Shown here: positions 36,118 through 45,226 of the stretch, one piece after another
Layout: every line of letters starts with the position of its first letter
Numbering within the stretch: position 1 is the first letter of the stretch
NCBI GenBank assembly: GCA_040222275.1
Contig: JAVKDJ010000046.1
Span: 138,256-202,255, forward strand
Source: CAXBNB01 sp040222275
GTDB lineage: Bacteria; Bacteroidota; Bacteroidia; Cytophagales; Cyclobacteriaceae
DNA length: 64,000 nt
Direction: 5' to 3'
The notes under the pieces: generated by a model
Database searches by the model: none
Seen by the model: the letters and a program-made list of their open reading frames with translations, nothing else
Told to the model about the DNA's origin: nothing
Position numbers and translations under genes: made by a program

Positions 36118-37629
36118 TTAAATGATCATGCCCACTATGGTGGCGGAAAGTAGTGACGCCAATGTACCACCTAGGAGGGCCTTCATGCCATACTCCGACA
36201 GCAACACCCTTTGGCCAGGGGCCAACCCACCTATGCCACCAATCTGAATGCCAATAGAAGCGAAATTTGCAAAACCACACAACATGTAGGTAGCCATGAT
36301 AATCGACTTTTCGCTGGTAAACTTGCCCGCTTCTTTCAAAGTAGCCAGGCTCTCATATCCGACAAACTCGCTTGCAATCAATTTTTCGCCAAGCAACCTG
36401 CCTACGAGGGTAATATCTTCAGACACCACTCCTATCATCCACATGACAGGTGCAAAAATGTAACCCAGGATGAACTCCAGCGACAATGCTGCATAATTTC
36501 CGCCAGAAACCTCCTCTACCCAACCATTGATATTGGAGAAATTGCCGATCTCCAACAGGATATGGTTGAACATGGCGATAAAAGCAAAGAACACCAAAAG
36601 CATGGCCCCAACATTCATGGCAAGCTTGAGCCCCTCAGTGGTGCCGTTGCTCATGGCATCCAGAAAATTGCTGCCTACATTCTGACGGCTAACCTCCACG
36701 TGCATGTCAATCTCCTGAGTCTGTGGTACGAGGATTTTGGAAATAACCACGGCACCTGGGGCAGCCATGATGGAAGCGGCTAATAGATGCTTGGCAAACA
36801 ATAGTTTTTGTACCGGGTCATCTCCCCCAAGAAAACTAATGTAGGCCGCCAATACCCCACCCGCCACAGTAGCCATGCCCCCTATCATCACCAGTAGTAT
36901 TTCGGATCTGTTCATCTTGTCCAGATAAGCCTTGATCATCAATGGGGCTTCTGTTTGTCCTAAAAAGATATTACCAGCCACAGAAAGGCTTTCGGCCCCT
37001 GATAGTTTCATGGCTTTGGTCATTAACCAGGCAAGGCCATAAACAACTTTTTGGATAATACCCAGGTAAAACAAAACACTGGTCAGTGCCGAGAAAAATA
37101 TAATGGTAGGTAATATTTGCAAGGCGAAAATGAAACCAAAGGAATCAATATTCATGAGGTCGCGAAAGAGAAATGAACTCCCGGCCTTGGTGAAATCAAG
37201 GACGAGAACAAACATTTTTCCGACTATTTCAAAGAACCCCCTCACAAAGGATATATGCAAAATAGATATCGCCAACACCAGCTGTATCAACAACCCTGTA
37301 AAAACCACCTTCCAGGATATGGATTTGTGGTCGGAACTGAACAACCAGGCGATTAAAATCAACACCGCCATTCCTATCGCTCCCCTGAAAATGGAATGAA
37401 AATTATCCCTGTCTTCCTGGAAATCGTTTTCTGAAGTCAGTAGATTCGGTTGTGTATGTGCTCCCGAAACCAGTATATGGCCCTCTCCGAAAACAAGCGT
37501 CAAGCCTTCACCTTCTGTATTTGAGCCTTGAAGGATTGTATCTGCTGCATGCCCCTGCATGGAAACCAACACAAACAGCAAGAGGGTAGAGCACAGACGG
37601 GCAATGGTATATTTCATCTTTCGGGCCAT
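36118..37629 (-). CDS. CNT-family (NupC-type) nucleoside transporter
   Basis: A concentrative nucleoside transporter that imports nucleosides with a cation. The core from about residue 80 to 503 has the CNT arrangement of re-entrant and membrane helices with family motifs such as GNIFLGQTEAPLMIKAYL (about 222-240) and the C-terminal MATYMLCGFANFASIGIQIGGIGG. Before the core is a cleavable-looking signal peptide (LLLFVLVSMQGHAADT) and about 50 polar residues, an extension seen in some Bacteroidota members. Two ATGs (37629 and 37617) are possible starts. It ends 80 bp past the heptamer tract. The substrate range cannot be read from sequence. Confidence 0.9.
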   Translation of the reverse strand: MARKMKYTIARLCSTLLLFVLVSMQGHAADTILQGSNTEGEGLTLVFGEGHILVSGAHTQPNLLTSENDFQEDRDNFHSIFRGAIGMAVLILIAWLFSSDHKSISWKVVFTGLLIQLVLAISILHISFVRGFFEIVGKMFVLVLDFTKAGSSFLFRDLMNIDSFGFIFALQILPTIIFFSALTSVLFYLGIIQKVVYGLAWLMTKAMKLSGAESLSVAGNIFLGQTEAPLMIKAYLDKMNRSEILLVMIGGMATVAGGVLAAYISFLGGDDPVQKLLFAKHLLAASIMAAPGAVVISKILVPQTQEIDMHVEVSRQNVGSNFLDAMSNGTTEGLKLAMNVGAMLLVFFAFIAMFNHILLEIGNFSNINGWVEEVSGGNYAALSLEFILGYIFAPVMWMIGVVSEDITLVGRLLGEKLIASEFVGYESLATLKEAGKFTSEKSIIMATYMLCGFANFASIGIQIGGIGGLAPGQRVLLSEYGMKALLGGTLASLLSATIVGMII

Positions 37630-37813
37630 AAACTTAAACCACCTACAACAATAGGATGCACCTATAGGTATAAGTGAATGTAATTAAACCAATGCGCGTA
37701 AAAATGAAAAATATTTCACTGGATTATTTATTGGCACCAACCATCAACGCAATACCAAAGTGGAGGAAACATTATTCCGTATGACAGGACTTGTCTAAAT
37801 ATATGATGTTTGG

Positions 37814-38812
37814 TTACTTAGAAGTACACCCGGAACCGGACAATCTAAATTTATTGTCACCAACGGTTTGTATCTCGAGATCGAAGGTTTGGCTGACAAT
37901 CTCCATTATGGATTGAATGGGCTTGCGGTCGTATATGGCCGATAGCTTGCAATCATTGATATTGGTACCGACCACCTCTATATCTATGAAGTAAGTTTTT
38001 TCGAGAATATCGAACACATACTGAAGGTTGTCTTTCTCAAATTTGAGGTGCCTGGTTTTCCACGACAAGTAATTGGCGTCCGCATTCTTCGATTTTACTA
38101 CCCTCTGATCGGATAGCTTCACCTTGCCCACATCGCCTGGCACCAATTCTACCTGCTCCACTTGGGCCTCTTTGTTCAATGCCAACAAAGCTACTTTACC
38201 CGTTTCCACCACCACTTCTGTCTGTTGCTGTTGTTGATTTGAGTGAACCAGAAATGAGGTGCCCAGTACTTTTACCTCCGACTCTTTGGTCTTTACGATA
38301 AATGGGCGATTTTCGTCCCTTTCTACCTCAAAAAAAGCCTTTCCAGTCAAAAACACTTCACGCCTCTCCCCTACTTCATTGTTATCATAAACCAAAATGG
38401 ACGATTCGTTCAGGTAAACTTTAGAACCATCAGCCAGTGTGATATTTTTAGTTTCAGCTGGTCCGGTTACCACTTCTACCTGGCCGGATGCGCCCATCTG
38501 ATTGTACACCAGATAAGTTCCTAGAACTGCCAAAACAAAAACCGCTGCATACTTTAAATAAGGTGTTAAACTGAAACCCTGTGGTGGTGCTATTGATGTT
38601 TCCCTGGCTTCAGTGTTGAGGAGGATATCGTCCAGGATTACCTGGGAGCCGTTGAGTTCGCTCTTCTTTTCAAACCCGGGTAGGTTCCATACTGAGGCGT
38701 ACTCAAAAAACTCTTCCGCATTTTGCTGGCTTTCATTGCGCCAGTCCAAAACTTTTTGCTTGTCAGCATCGGAAATATTGCCAGAAAAATACTTTGCTAA
38801 TAATTCAGTCAT
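37814..38812 (-). CDS. FecR-family anti-sigma factor
   Basis: A 332-residue single-pass inner-membrane regulator. The N-terminal cytoplasmic part (about 1-90) carries the sigma-binding helical region (LLAKYFSGNISDADKQKVLDWRN). A membrane helix follows at about 91-107 (YAAVFVLAVLGTYLV). The FecR periplasmic domain (about 115-215) has VVTGPAETKNITLADGSKVYLN and FEVERDENRPFIVKT. A C-terminal DUF4974-type domain (about 255-325; LKFEKDNLQYVFDILEKTY) precedes the stop. It would hold the ECF sigma factor encoded two genes upstream. A Cys near the C-terminus (GSGCTSK) is unusual but not interpretable. Confidence 0.92.
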   Translation of the reverse strand: MTELLAKYFSGNISDADKQKVLDWRNESQQNAEEFFEYASVWNLPGFEKKSELNGSQVILDDILLNTEARETSIAPPQGFSLTPYLKYAAVFVLAVLGTYLVYNQMGASGQVEVVTGPAETKNITLADGSKVYLNESSILVYDNNEVGERREVFLTGKAFFEVERDENRPFIVKTKESEVKVLGTSFLVHSNQQQQQTEVVVETGKVALLALNKEAQVEQVELVPGDVGKVKLSDQRVVKSKNADANYLSWKTRHLKFEKDNLQYVFDILEKTYFIDIEVVGTNINDCKLSAIYDRKPIQSIMEIVSQTFDLEIQTVGDNKFRLSGSGCTSK

Positions 38813-38893
38813 TGATTCGAAAATACATTTTCACCCTGCATAACAACAACTTTATATTTTACCCCTACTGTGAATTTTGGACAAAAATAGCAA

Positions 38894-40300
38894 TTATGGT
38901 TTATATTCTATAGGAAGATACTCGGCAACCCTCTCCCACGACCAATATCCAAAGGTAGTTACGGCCAGGGGTTCTTTGAAAAAACCCTTTGAATTGATGG
39001 TAACGGATGGAAAGTTTAACCTCATAAATGAAGTCTGTTTTCCCAGGCTAACCCCTCTTCTTACCGAATTATAATAGTTTTTTACATAAGGATCCACTCC
39101 CATGGCATGCCTGATTTGATCATCAACGTAGGCTGAACTTTCCATCTCTTTGGTGTAAACTATTTTCAAATAGTTGTCAAACTTAATTTGCTTTCCTGTA
39201 CCATTGGTCGCCGACATAACAATAGCATCCATATCCAATTCTTCTGATTTGTCCTCATTGGTTTCAGGCAATTGTCTGACAGCAAAAATCCGGAAGCCTT
39301 CATCTTCGAGATCGCCACTCACTATTGTTCGAAGAAAATGGGTGAGTGATCCCTGATAGCTCTTCAGTCGGTTTTTATTCCATCGCCTTTTCTCTCGTTC
39401 GTTTTTCGGTTCCAGTTCTTTAAAATTCGAAATGCCGGTACTTCGGGTATTTCCACCGCCAATTTCAAAATATTCCAAATAATAGTCAAGTTCATAACCA
39501 AGTGCGGTATTAATGATGATCAGCGGCTTATAGGCCTTTACTACGATGGACCTCTTTTGATCATTGAAAACAAAGTCCAACACCTCAGGGTTTAGAATTT
39601 CACACCGTTTGGCATTATGGGTGCTCCCCAAAAATTCCTGTTTGAAAATGCCATAGTGCTTTTCCCACTCCTTGTATTTCAACGATACTACCTTCAGTTC
39701 CTTGAGCTGATTTACCTTGGGGTTTAGCTGAAAGTCCATTGTCATCTCCAAATCATCGCCATTGATCTCTACCCTGGACACGGCTATGTCGTAGGAAATA
39801 TGGGATGCGGCCAATTCGAAATTTCCAGGGTCAACATCTTTAATCTTATAAACACCATCGAAATTTGTGGAACTCCCTTTCAACGTCCCAGCTATAAAAA
39901 CATTCACCCCTGTGACCGGTTCACTGGTAAATTTATCCCTTACAATCCCTGTAATGGTGTAACTGGGGACAGGAATTGCTTCATTTGACCTATACAATAT
40001 AATCTGATCATTATAAACTTTAAAAGTCAATCCAGTGCCTTTGAGCAACTGCATCAGCACTTCATTCAAAGTCCGATCCTGAAGGGTGAGGGTAAACCGT
40101 TGGTTGTCCTGAAAGAGATTGGAATTGTATGAGAAAAAAAAGCCTGTTTCTTCACTTATCTGATCAAGCACATTGCTTATGGGTTCTTCTAAAAAGGATA
40201 CACTGAGGGTCTTTTCCAGCACCTCTTGTTGGGCCAGGGCCACATTGGCAGCAAAAAGAATGATGGTCAAAAACGAATATGGTTTATTGATCAGTTGCAA
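38894..40300 (-). CDS. STN plus carboxypeptidase-regulatory-like domain protein (no TonB barrel)
   Basis: A 468-residue exported protein with a signal peptide ending ALA-QQEVL. The secretin/TonB short N-terminal (STN) domain is at about 30-105 (ISNVLDQISEETGFFFSYN, LTLQDRTLNEVLMQLLKGTGL), the domain that in TonB receptors talks to FecR. A CarboxypepD_reg-like beta domain follows at about 113-195 (ITGIVRDKFTSEPVTGVNVFI). Residues 200-468 resemble the DUF5686-like or uncharacterised C-terminal regions of such proteins and do not form a TonB-dependent barrel. It lies between the ECF sigma and FecR genes, so it is probably the outer signal receiver of this sigma switch (inference). Confidence 0.8.
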   Translation of the reverse strand: MQLINKPYSFLTIILFAANVALAQQEVLEKTLSVSFLEEPISNVLDQISEETGFFFSYNSNLFQDNQRFTLTLQDRTLNEVLMQLLKGTGLTFKVYNDQIILYRSNEAIPVPSYTITGIVRDKFTSEPVTGVNVFIAGTLKGSSTNFDGVYKIKDVDPGNFELAASHISYDIAVSRVEINGDDLEMTMDFQLNPKVNQLKELKVVSLKYKEWEKHYGIFKQEFLGSTHNAKRCEILNPEVLDFVFNDQKRSIVVKAYKPLIIINTALGYELDYYLEYFEIGGGNTRSTGISNFKELEPKNEREKRRWNKNRLKSYQGSLTHFLRTIVSGDLEDEGFRIFAVRQLPETNEDKSEELDMDAIVMSATNGTGKQIKFDNYLKIVYTKEMESSAYVDDQIRHAMGVDPYVKNYYNSVRRGVSLGKQTSFMRLNFPSVTINSKGFFKEPLAVTTFGYWSWERVAEYLPIEYKP

Positions 40301-40369
40301 GATTAAATGGTATAATATTCCTACGATTTAATTGAACTTTAAAGATAAAGTAAGATTATGGATTGTATA

Positions 40370-40921
40370 TCAGGCGGTGCGGATATAAGCCCTTAATTTT
40401 TCCCTCAAGACTTTCAGGGCCTTGCCCATTTGCACTTCGATGGTTTTGATAGACAATCCGAGGTGATCGGCTATTTCCTGGTATTTGAGGCCTTCGAACC
40501 TGCTAAGCTTGAAGATTTTTTGACACTGTGGGGGCAGGGAGTCAATAGCGGCATAAATCTTACCTTCCAAATTGGAATCTTCCACATCATCAAAAAAATT
40601 GTAAGACTCGGTTTCCATTTTCACCATTACGTGTTGCCTGTAGTTGTCCCGTACTTTCAGGTGTTTGATATGGTTCAGGCATGTATTGTGAACGGAGCGG
40701 TATAAATATGACTTAATGGAAGAATCCGGGGCAATGGACTCACACTTTTCCCAAAACTTTACGAAAACCTCCTGTACGATTTCTTCGGCCACATCGATCT
40801 CATCCAGGTACTTGTTGGCATAACCACACAAAGGCTTATAATAGTCCTTGAAAACTATTGCAAAGGCTTCCTTATCCCTGTTTCTAAGCCTACTTACCAT
40901 TATGTCGGTTTGGTCTTCCAA
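40370..40921 (-). CDS. ECF-type RNA polymerase sigma factor
   Basis: A 183-residue sigma-70 family factor. Region 2 is at about residues 15-85 (DYYKPLCGYANKYL, VAEEIVQEVFVKFWE), and region 4 at about 120-175 (LPPQCQKIFKLSRFEGLKYQEIADHLGLSIKTIEVQMGKAL). It resembles the Bacteroidota sigma factors paired with FecR. The longest frame starts at TTG (40921); an ATG at 40900 would give 176 residues. The order on the minus strand is sigma, STN protein, FecR, with gaps of 69 and 81 bp, so one transcript is likely. Confidence 0.9.
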   Translation of the reverse strand: MEDQTDIMVSRLRNRDKEAFAIVFKDYYKPLCGYANKYLDEIDVAEEIVQEVFVKFWEKCESIAPDSSIKSYLYRSVHNTCLNHIKHLKVRDNYRQHVMVKMETESYNFFDDVEDSNLEGKIYAAIDSLPPQCQKIFKLSRFEGLKYQEIADHLGLSIKTIEVQMGKALKVLREKLRAYIRTA

Positions 40922-41150
40922 CTTGTGCTTTATTAGATGGTCATTTTTGGTTTTTAAACAAGCAAAAACAATTCCATTTGCCTGATCCAGATATCCGGTT
41001 CAATTTAGATCGTTCAAATTTGGCTTATCCCTTCAAATGGTTGATTTTTGACTAAAAATAAACATTTCTTTGTGATATATAACACCACTGAACCATTATA
41101 ACTAATACAGACACTAAAAAAGATGAAAAGGTTTAATTTCATAAAATTTT

Positions 41151-42221
41151 ATGATAAATATATTCTACAATAACAAACCATACGGAATAAAAAACCTGGA
41201 TCTCCTGGCAGAAGAAGCGCCCTTTTTCAAACCCGCCATATCGTTTATCAAGAATTGGATGACCAATACGGAGAAGTTTGATTTTCAATCTTCTGGGTCC
41301 ACCGGGGTACCAAAAATGCTGGACATTTCAAGAAAACAAATACTGTCCAGTGTAGAACTGACCAGAAAATACCTCCAACTAAAGCAAGGGGAAAAAGCCC
41401 TCGTATGCCTCTCACCAGAATATATAGCCACGAAAATGATGATTGCCAGGTGCCTGGTTTTGGGCCTTGATATTGTGTTAGTTGAACCCTGCGCCAATCC
41501 ATTGGACCGGGTGAACATCAGCACGAAAATTGACTTTGCCTCGTTCGTTCCCATGCAGGTTCAGAAAATACTGGACTCAGTGCATTCAGCTAGATTGTCG
41601 AAAATACGAAACGTTCTTATAGGAGGTGCAGGGGTGCACAACTCCCTGATAAACAAGCTGAAAAACTTCAACAACAAGATATACCATACCTATGGAATGA
41701 CTGAGACAGTGTCCCATGTTGCCCTGAGGAAATTGGACAAAAACAGCCAGACCAACCACTTCACATGCCTAAGTGAGGTCCACATTCGCACAGACGAAAA
41801 CGATTGCCTGGTTGTAAGCGGCCCAATGACTGACCACAAGGAAATTTTCACGAAAGACCTGATAGAAATACACAATCAAAACGAATTTACCTGGAAGGGA
41901 AGATTGGACAACTTGGTGAACTCGGGTGGAGTAAAAATAATTCCTGAACTTGTGGAAGAGCAACTCATTTCAATCTTCAGAAGATCAAACCTTTCTAATG
42001 AGTTTTTCTTAGCAGGCATTGAAGATCCCCTCCTTGGACAAAAGTTAGTACTATTGATCGAAGGAGGACATACGGATAAAACTCTGGATTCACTGAATGA
42101 AAACATGAGAAAATTCCTTCCTAAATATCACATACCAAAGGAGGTGATATTCAAAAAAGAGTTCATAAGGACAGCATCCGGAAAGGTCAGAAGAATGGAA
42201 ACCCTAAAAAGTATAGAATAA
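41151..42221 (+). CDS. menE: O-succinylbenzoate-CoA ligase-like AMP-forming enzyme
   Basis: An acyl-adenylate-forming enzyme of 356 residues, the short form usual for MenE in Bacteroidota. It would activate o-succinylbenzoate with CoA in menaquinone synthesis. The AMP-binding loop SSGSTGVPK is at about 47-55, the adenylate-specific motif TYGMTETVSH near 180-189, and the C-terminal catalytic lysine region ASGKVRRME near 345-352. It is alone on the plus strand, 229 bp from the divergent ECF sigma gene, and ends 6 bp before the convergent coaX. No other men gene is in the window, so MenE is assigned from sequence type only. Confidence 0.85.
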   Translation: MINIFYNNKPYGIKNLDLLAEEAPFFKPAISFIKNWMTNTEKFDFQSSGSTGVPKMLDISRKQILSSVELTRKYLQLKQGEKALVCLSPEYIATKMMIARCLVLGLDIVLVEPCANPLDRVNISTKIDFASFVPMQVQKILDSVHSARLSKIRNVLIGGAGVHNSLINKLKNFNNKIYHTYGMTETVSHVALRKLDKNSQTNHFTCLSEVHIRTDENDCLVVSGPMTDHKEIFTKDLIEIHNQNEFTWKGRLDNLVNSGGVKIIPELVEEQLISIFRRSNLSNEFFLAGIEDPLLGQKLVLLIEGGHTDKTLDSLNENMRKFLPKYHIPKEVIFKKEFIRTASGKVRRMETLKSIE

Positions 42222-42227
42222 AACCAA

Positions 42228-42995
42228 TCAGGACACTTTTTGCCTGATGGAAATAATGCCGTCCAATGTCAGGTATGGAACAATTTCATCGATAAAAGCA
42301 CCCAGGAGCGGTTTGAACACAAACGACAATCCGCCGGTGGCTATCACCAAGGGGTCATCCCCCATTTCCTCCCTGGTTTTCTCCACCATGTGCCCAACCA
42401 ACCCAACATACCCCTGCATGATACCTGACTGCATGGCCTGGACAGTATTACGACCGATAAGTTTTTGGGGTATTTCCAGGGGAATTTCTGGTAATTTGGC
42501 TGTATTAGAGGAAAGTGCCTTCATGGCGGTTTTCACACCTGGAGCAATCGCCACACCCAAAATTTTTCCAACTGAAGAGACAGACGTGAAAGTAAGTGCG
42601 GTTCCAAAATCAACTACGATACAGGCCCGCTGATATTTAGCAAAAGCCCCCACTGCATTGGAAGCCAGGTCGGTACCAATTTCATACGGATTATCTATAC
42701 CCAAATCCAGTTTTGTGATGACTTCCCCGTCTATTAAAAAAGGTTTGTGGGAAAACAACTTGGCACAAACCTGCAATATCACCTCATTGAGATCGGGCAC
42801 AACGCTGCTCATTGACACTGACCCCACTTCTGAAGTTTGAATGCCACTTTCCAGAAAATACTGGCGCAGTTTTATTTCGTATTCCGCAGATATTTTGCTG
42901 GCATCACTCGGAATCCGCCAGATATGGGGATAATCACCATTGGCCTTTACACCAAACACCACGTCTGAATTTCCTATGTCAATTATTAAATCCAT
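42228..42995 (-). CDS. coaX: Type III pantothenate kinase
   Basis: Phosphorylates pantothenate in the first step of coenzyme A synthesis. The 255-residue protein starts MDLIIDIGNSDVVFGV, the ASKHA phosphate-binding motif of CoaX. It has the family signatures GTDLASNAVGAF near 108-119, VDFGTALTF near 128-136 and the glycine-rich IATGGLS near 218-224. All expected blocks are present and the length is normal. It is convergent with menE, and a hairpin-rich spacer (42996-43238) lies upstream. Confidence 0.95.
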   Translation of the reverse strand: MDLIIDIGNSDVVFGVKANGDYPHIWRIPSDASKISAEYEIKLRQYFLESGIQTSEVGSVSMSSVVPDLNEVILQVCAKLFSHKPFLIDGEVITKLDLGIDNPYEIGTDLASNAVGAFAKYQRACIVVDFGTALTFTSVSSVGKILGVAIAPGVKTAMKALSSNTAKLPEIPLEIPQKLIGRNTVQAMQSGIMQGYVGLVGHMVEKTREEMGDDPLVIATGGLSFVFKPLLGAFIDEIVPYLTLDGIISIRQKVS

Positions 42996-43080
42996 ATTCT
43001 TCTTGCTAAAGGGCTTAAATTAACGTGAATTCGAGGCTTAATGTACTTACAGTCAAAAAAATTACGATCGTCATTTCGGA

Positions 43081-43137
43081 ATTTTTATCCTTAAATTTTA
43101 AAAAGGATAAAAATATCCTTGCCTGCGGCATGCAGGC
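43081..43137. repeat. Two adjacent hairpins in the coaX/MDR spacer
   Basis: A 12-bp perfect inverted repeat, ATTTTTATCCTT (43081-43092) with AAGGATAAAAAT (43103-43114), is followed 6 bases later by GCCTGC (43121-43126) pairing with GCAGGC (43132-43137). The second has a short GGCAT loop and its own G+C-rich context unlike the AT-rich surroundings. Either could be a mobile intergenic repeat or a structured RNA end. Confidence 0.6.
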
Positions 43138-43162
43138 GTAATCTCACTTTCAGATGCCTGAT

Positions 43163-43197
43163 AAAATATGCCTTTTGACAAAATTAAGGCATATTTT
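43163..43197. terminator. Hairpin terminator after the MDR oxidoreductase
   Basis: A perfect 12-bp stem, AAAATATGCCTT (43163-43174) with AAGGCATATTTT (43186-43197), has an 11-base loop. It is A-rich and T-rich on its two outer sides, so it could act in both directions; on the minus strand it lies 40 bases past the oxidoreductase stop. Confidence 0.65.
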
Positions 43198-43238
43198 TCT
43201 GGCATGACGTCCATTTGGTTCACCGAACTAACGTTAAA

Positions 43239-44255
43239 TTACAAGGTGACCACCACCTTGCCAGTGGATTTACCAGACTGAAAAAACTTGATGGCATCAT
43301 ACATTTCATTCCATTGGAAGGTTTTGCCTACAAAAGGTTTCCCCAAATCGAGCTTTGACATTTCATCCAACATCTCGTTCATGAGGTGCACCCTGTCGTA
43401 CAGCCAAATCAGGTTGAATGCCAATACTGCTTTGTTTTCCTGAATCATTTCCTGCGGATCGATTTTCGGCCTGTTGATGTAGTGCCAAATCAACTTCGCA
43501 TAATTGGGTATTTTGCCAGGCGAGGCAAATTGTGAAGCCCCTACCACCACCATTCTCCCCTGTGGGGAAAGCTGCTTATAACCTTCTTTGAAGATTTTCC
43601 CGCCGATAGTTTCCACAATAATATTGAGATCGCGCCCTTGCAAGGATTCCTCCAGTTTTTCTTTAAAATCACCTCCCCTAACTACAATCCCATCAAACCC
43701 CTCGTTTACCAATACATCCCTTTTGTTTTCACTACCAATTGTACCAATGGTAAAAGCGTTGAATTGCCTGGCTATGCGGTTGGCCATGATACCGACCCCT
43801 CCTGCCCCACTATGGATCAAGACTGTTGCCCCATTTTGCAGGTTCCCAAGCGATACCAATGCATAGTAAGCTGTCAAACCTTGAACGAGATAAGAAGCCC
43901 CTTCCTCAAAACTCCAATCATCTTTCATGGGTATGAGGTACCTGTGGTCATGGTTGATCCTGTCGGTATAGCCGCCGAATTTGGTCACTCCCATCACGCG
44001 TGTGCCTTCTTCTAGCCCTTCCACCCCACTTCCTTTCTTTTCTACAATACCTGAGAACTCCAACCCCGGAACGAAACTCCCTTTGGGGGTAGCGCTGTAC
44101 AAGCCATGCATGGCAAATACATCGGCGAAGTTGAGCCCTACAGCCTTTACAGCCACCTGCACCTCTCCCTCTGCCGGGCCACCAATTTCTACTTCGGTCA
44201 ATTTCAGGTTTGAGATAGAGCCTGCTTTGCTCATTACATATTGGTTGGCAATCAT
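43239..44255 (-). CDS. MDR-family quinone oxidoreductase/VAT-1-like dehydrogenase
   Basis: A zinc-independent medium-chain dehydrogenase/reductase of 338 residues. I start at the ATG at 44255 (MIANQYVMSKAG) because the longer frame begins with a TTG inside a terminator hairpin. The GroES-like N-terminal domain has VGLNFADVFAMHGLY and PGLEFSGIV. The Rossmann domain has GATVLIHSGAGGVGIMANRIA (about 139-158), the NADPH-binding signature of quinone oxidoreductases. No structural zinc cysteines are seen, which fits the quinone reductase/VAT-1 branch. The substrate is unknown. Confidence 0.88.
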   Translation of the reverse strand: MIANQYVMSKAGSISNLKLTEVEIGGPAEGEVQVAVKAVGLNFADVFAMHGLYSATPKGSFVPGLEFSGIVEKKGSGVEGLEEGTRVMGVTKFGGYTDRINHDHRYLIPMKDDWSFEEGASYLVQGLTAYYALVSLGNLQNGATVLIHSGAGGVGIMANRIARQFNAFTIGTIGSENKRDVLVNEGFDGIVVRGGDFKEKLEESLQGRDLNIIVETIGGKIFKEGYKQLSPQGRMVVVGASQFASPGKIPNYAKLIWHYINRPKIDPQEMIQENKAVLAFNLIWLYDRVHLMNEMLDEMSKLDLGKPFVGKTFQWNEMYDAIKFFQSGKSTGKVVVTL

Positions 44256-44271
44256 AGGAAGGGGTTTAAAT

Positions 44272-44301
44272 AAAAAACGCCACAAATTTGCAGCGTTTTT
44301 T
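44272..44301. terminator. Rho-independent terminator between DUF5777 and MDR genes
   Basis: AAAAAACGC (44272-44280) pairs with GCGTTTTTT (44293-44301) around a 12-base loop. Both flanks are A/T tracts, so it can work bidirectionally. It ends the cytochrome-YceI-DUF5777 operon, whose last stop is at 44327. Confidence 0.75.
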
Positions 44302-44326
44302 TGTCTTTCAGGCCTATATCCAATTT

Positions 44327-45217
44327 CTATTTTTGGGGCTTGAGGTTAAACACCCTCGAAATATTAAATCCATAATGGATCGCACCATCACCCCAACTTC
44401 CATTTGTTTCGGCCACAAACCCTTTTTCAATCATTGCACGGGAGTTTGTCAGGTGCAACTGAAATACATGCCCCCCGGTTTCTATATCAAACCCAATGGA
44501 AAATGAATTGTAGAATTCCTCGCTCAACTCGGTCAGCTGATGGTAATACTCCGCATTGAGGGCCACCCTGTTGGTAAGTTTGTACCTGCCCCCTATACCC
44601 AATGCCATTACATCATTTGGGTCTTCGGTGGTCAATACTATATTGCGGTGGACCATTGTGGGCATTATTTGCATCGATAAATTGCTGTTGAATTTTCGTG
44701 CAGCCAGGAGTTGGTAAGTGTAACTTAGCCGCTGTGAAAATTTATTGTCCTGTGTGATGTCGTTGAAAGCCCCGGGACCTGTGGCGATGGTCATGCTGGT
44801 GAAGGCCGTAACCGATAGCGGTACGTTTTGTGCCCCTTCACTTTGCCTTAGAATTTTGTATTTCAAAAAACCATCCAGGACTTTGCCAACGGACGACCTG
44901 CCAAATCCTGCATTGAGCCTGTCTGTAAAGCCATATTCCAGGGCTATCCGTACCTGGGAATCATCCAGGCCATACAACTGGCCAACACCCTCATTGAGCC
45001 GTCCAAAGCGGTGGGAAACTATGAATTCGAGCACTCCTCCCGGACGAACTTCAGTGGTATGCCCATTGACAAGCCTAGTGCTTTTAAAGGTAGCAGAGGT
45101 ATATTTTGTGGTGGTATTGTCATTTGAATCTTCCAGTATGCTCATCAGGTCGTCCTGCGCTATGGCTGGAAACATTAACAATAGTGAAAAACAACTGACT
45201 AAAATAGTTTTGATCAT
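44327..45217 (-). CDS. DUF5777-family beta-barrel protein
   Basis: A 296-residue outer-membrane protein with a signal peptide ending FPAIA-QDDLM. The body has alternating strands such as GGVLEFIVSHRFG, VRIALEYGFTDRLNAGFGRS, FNSNLSMQIMPTMV and GHVFQLHLTNSRAM, which match the DUF5777 group found next to YceI and cytochrome genes in Bacteroidota. The function of the family is not established; electron-transfer-linked envelope roles are often guessed. It is the last gene of a four-gene operon (9 bp after the yceI-like gene) and is followed by a clear terminator. Confidence 0.85.
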   Translation of the reverse strand: MIKTILVSCFSLLLMFPAIAQDDLMSILEDSNDNTTTKYTSATFKSTRLVNGHTTEVRPGGVLEFIVSHRFGRLNEGVGQLYGLDDSQVRIALEYGFTDRLNAGFGRSSVGKVLDGFLKYKILRQSEGAQNVPLSVTAFTSMTIATGPGAFNDITQDNKFSQRLSYTYQLLAARKFNSNLSMQIMPTMVHRNIVLTTEDPNDVMALGIGGRYKLTNRVALNAEYYHQLTELSEEFYNSFSIGFDIETGGHVFQLHLTNSRAMIEKGFVAETNGSWGDGAIHYGFNISRVFNLKPQK

Positions 45218-45226
45218 AACGAATGG

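Noticed and set aside
42226..42249. Bidirectional terminator between menE and coaX
   Set aside because: Only a 6-bp stem with a T-rich loop; not convincing.
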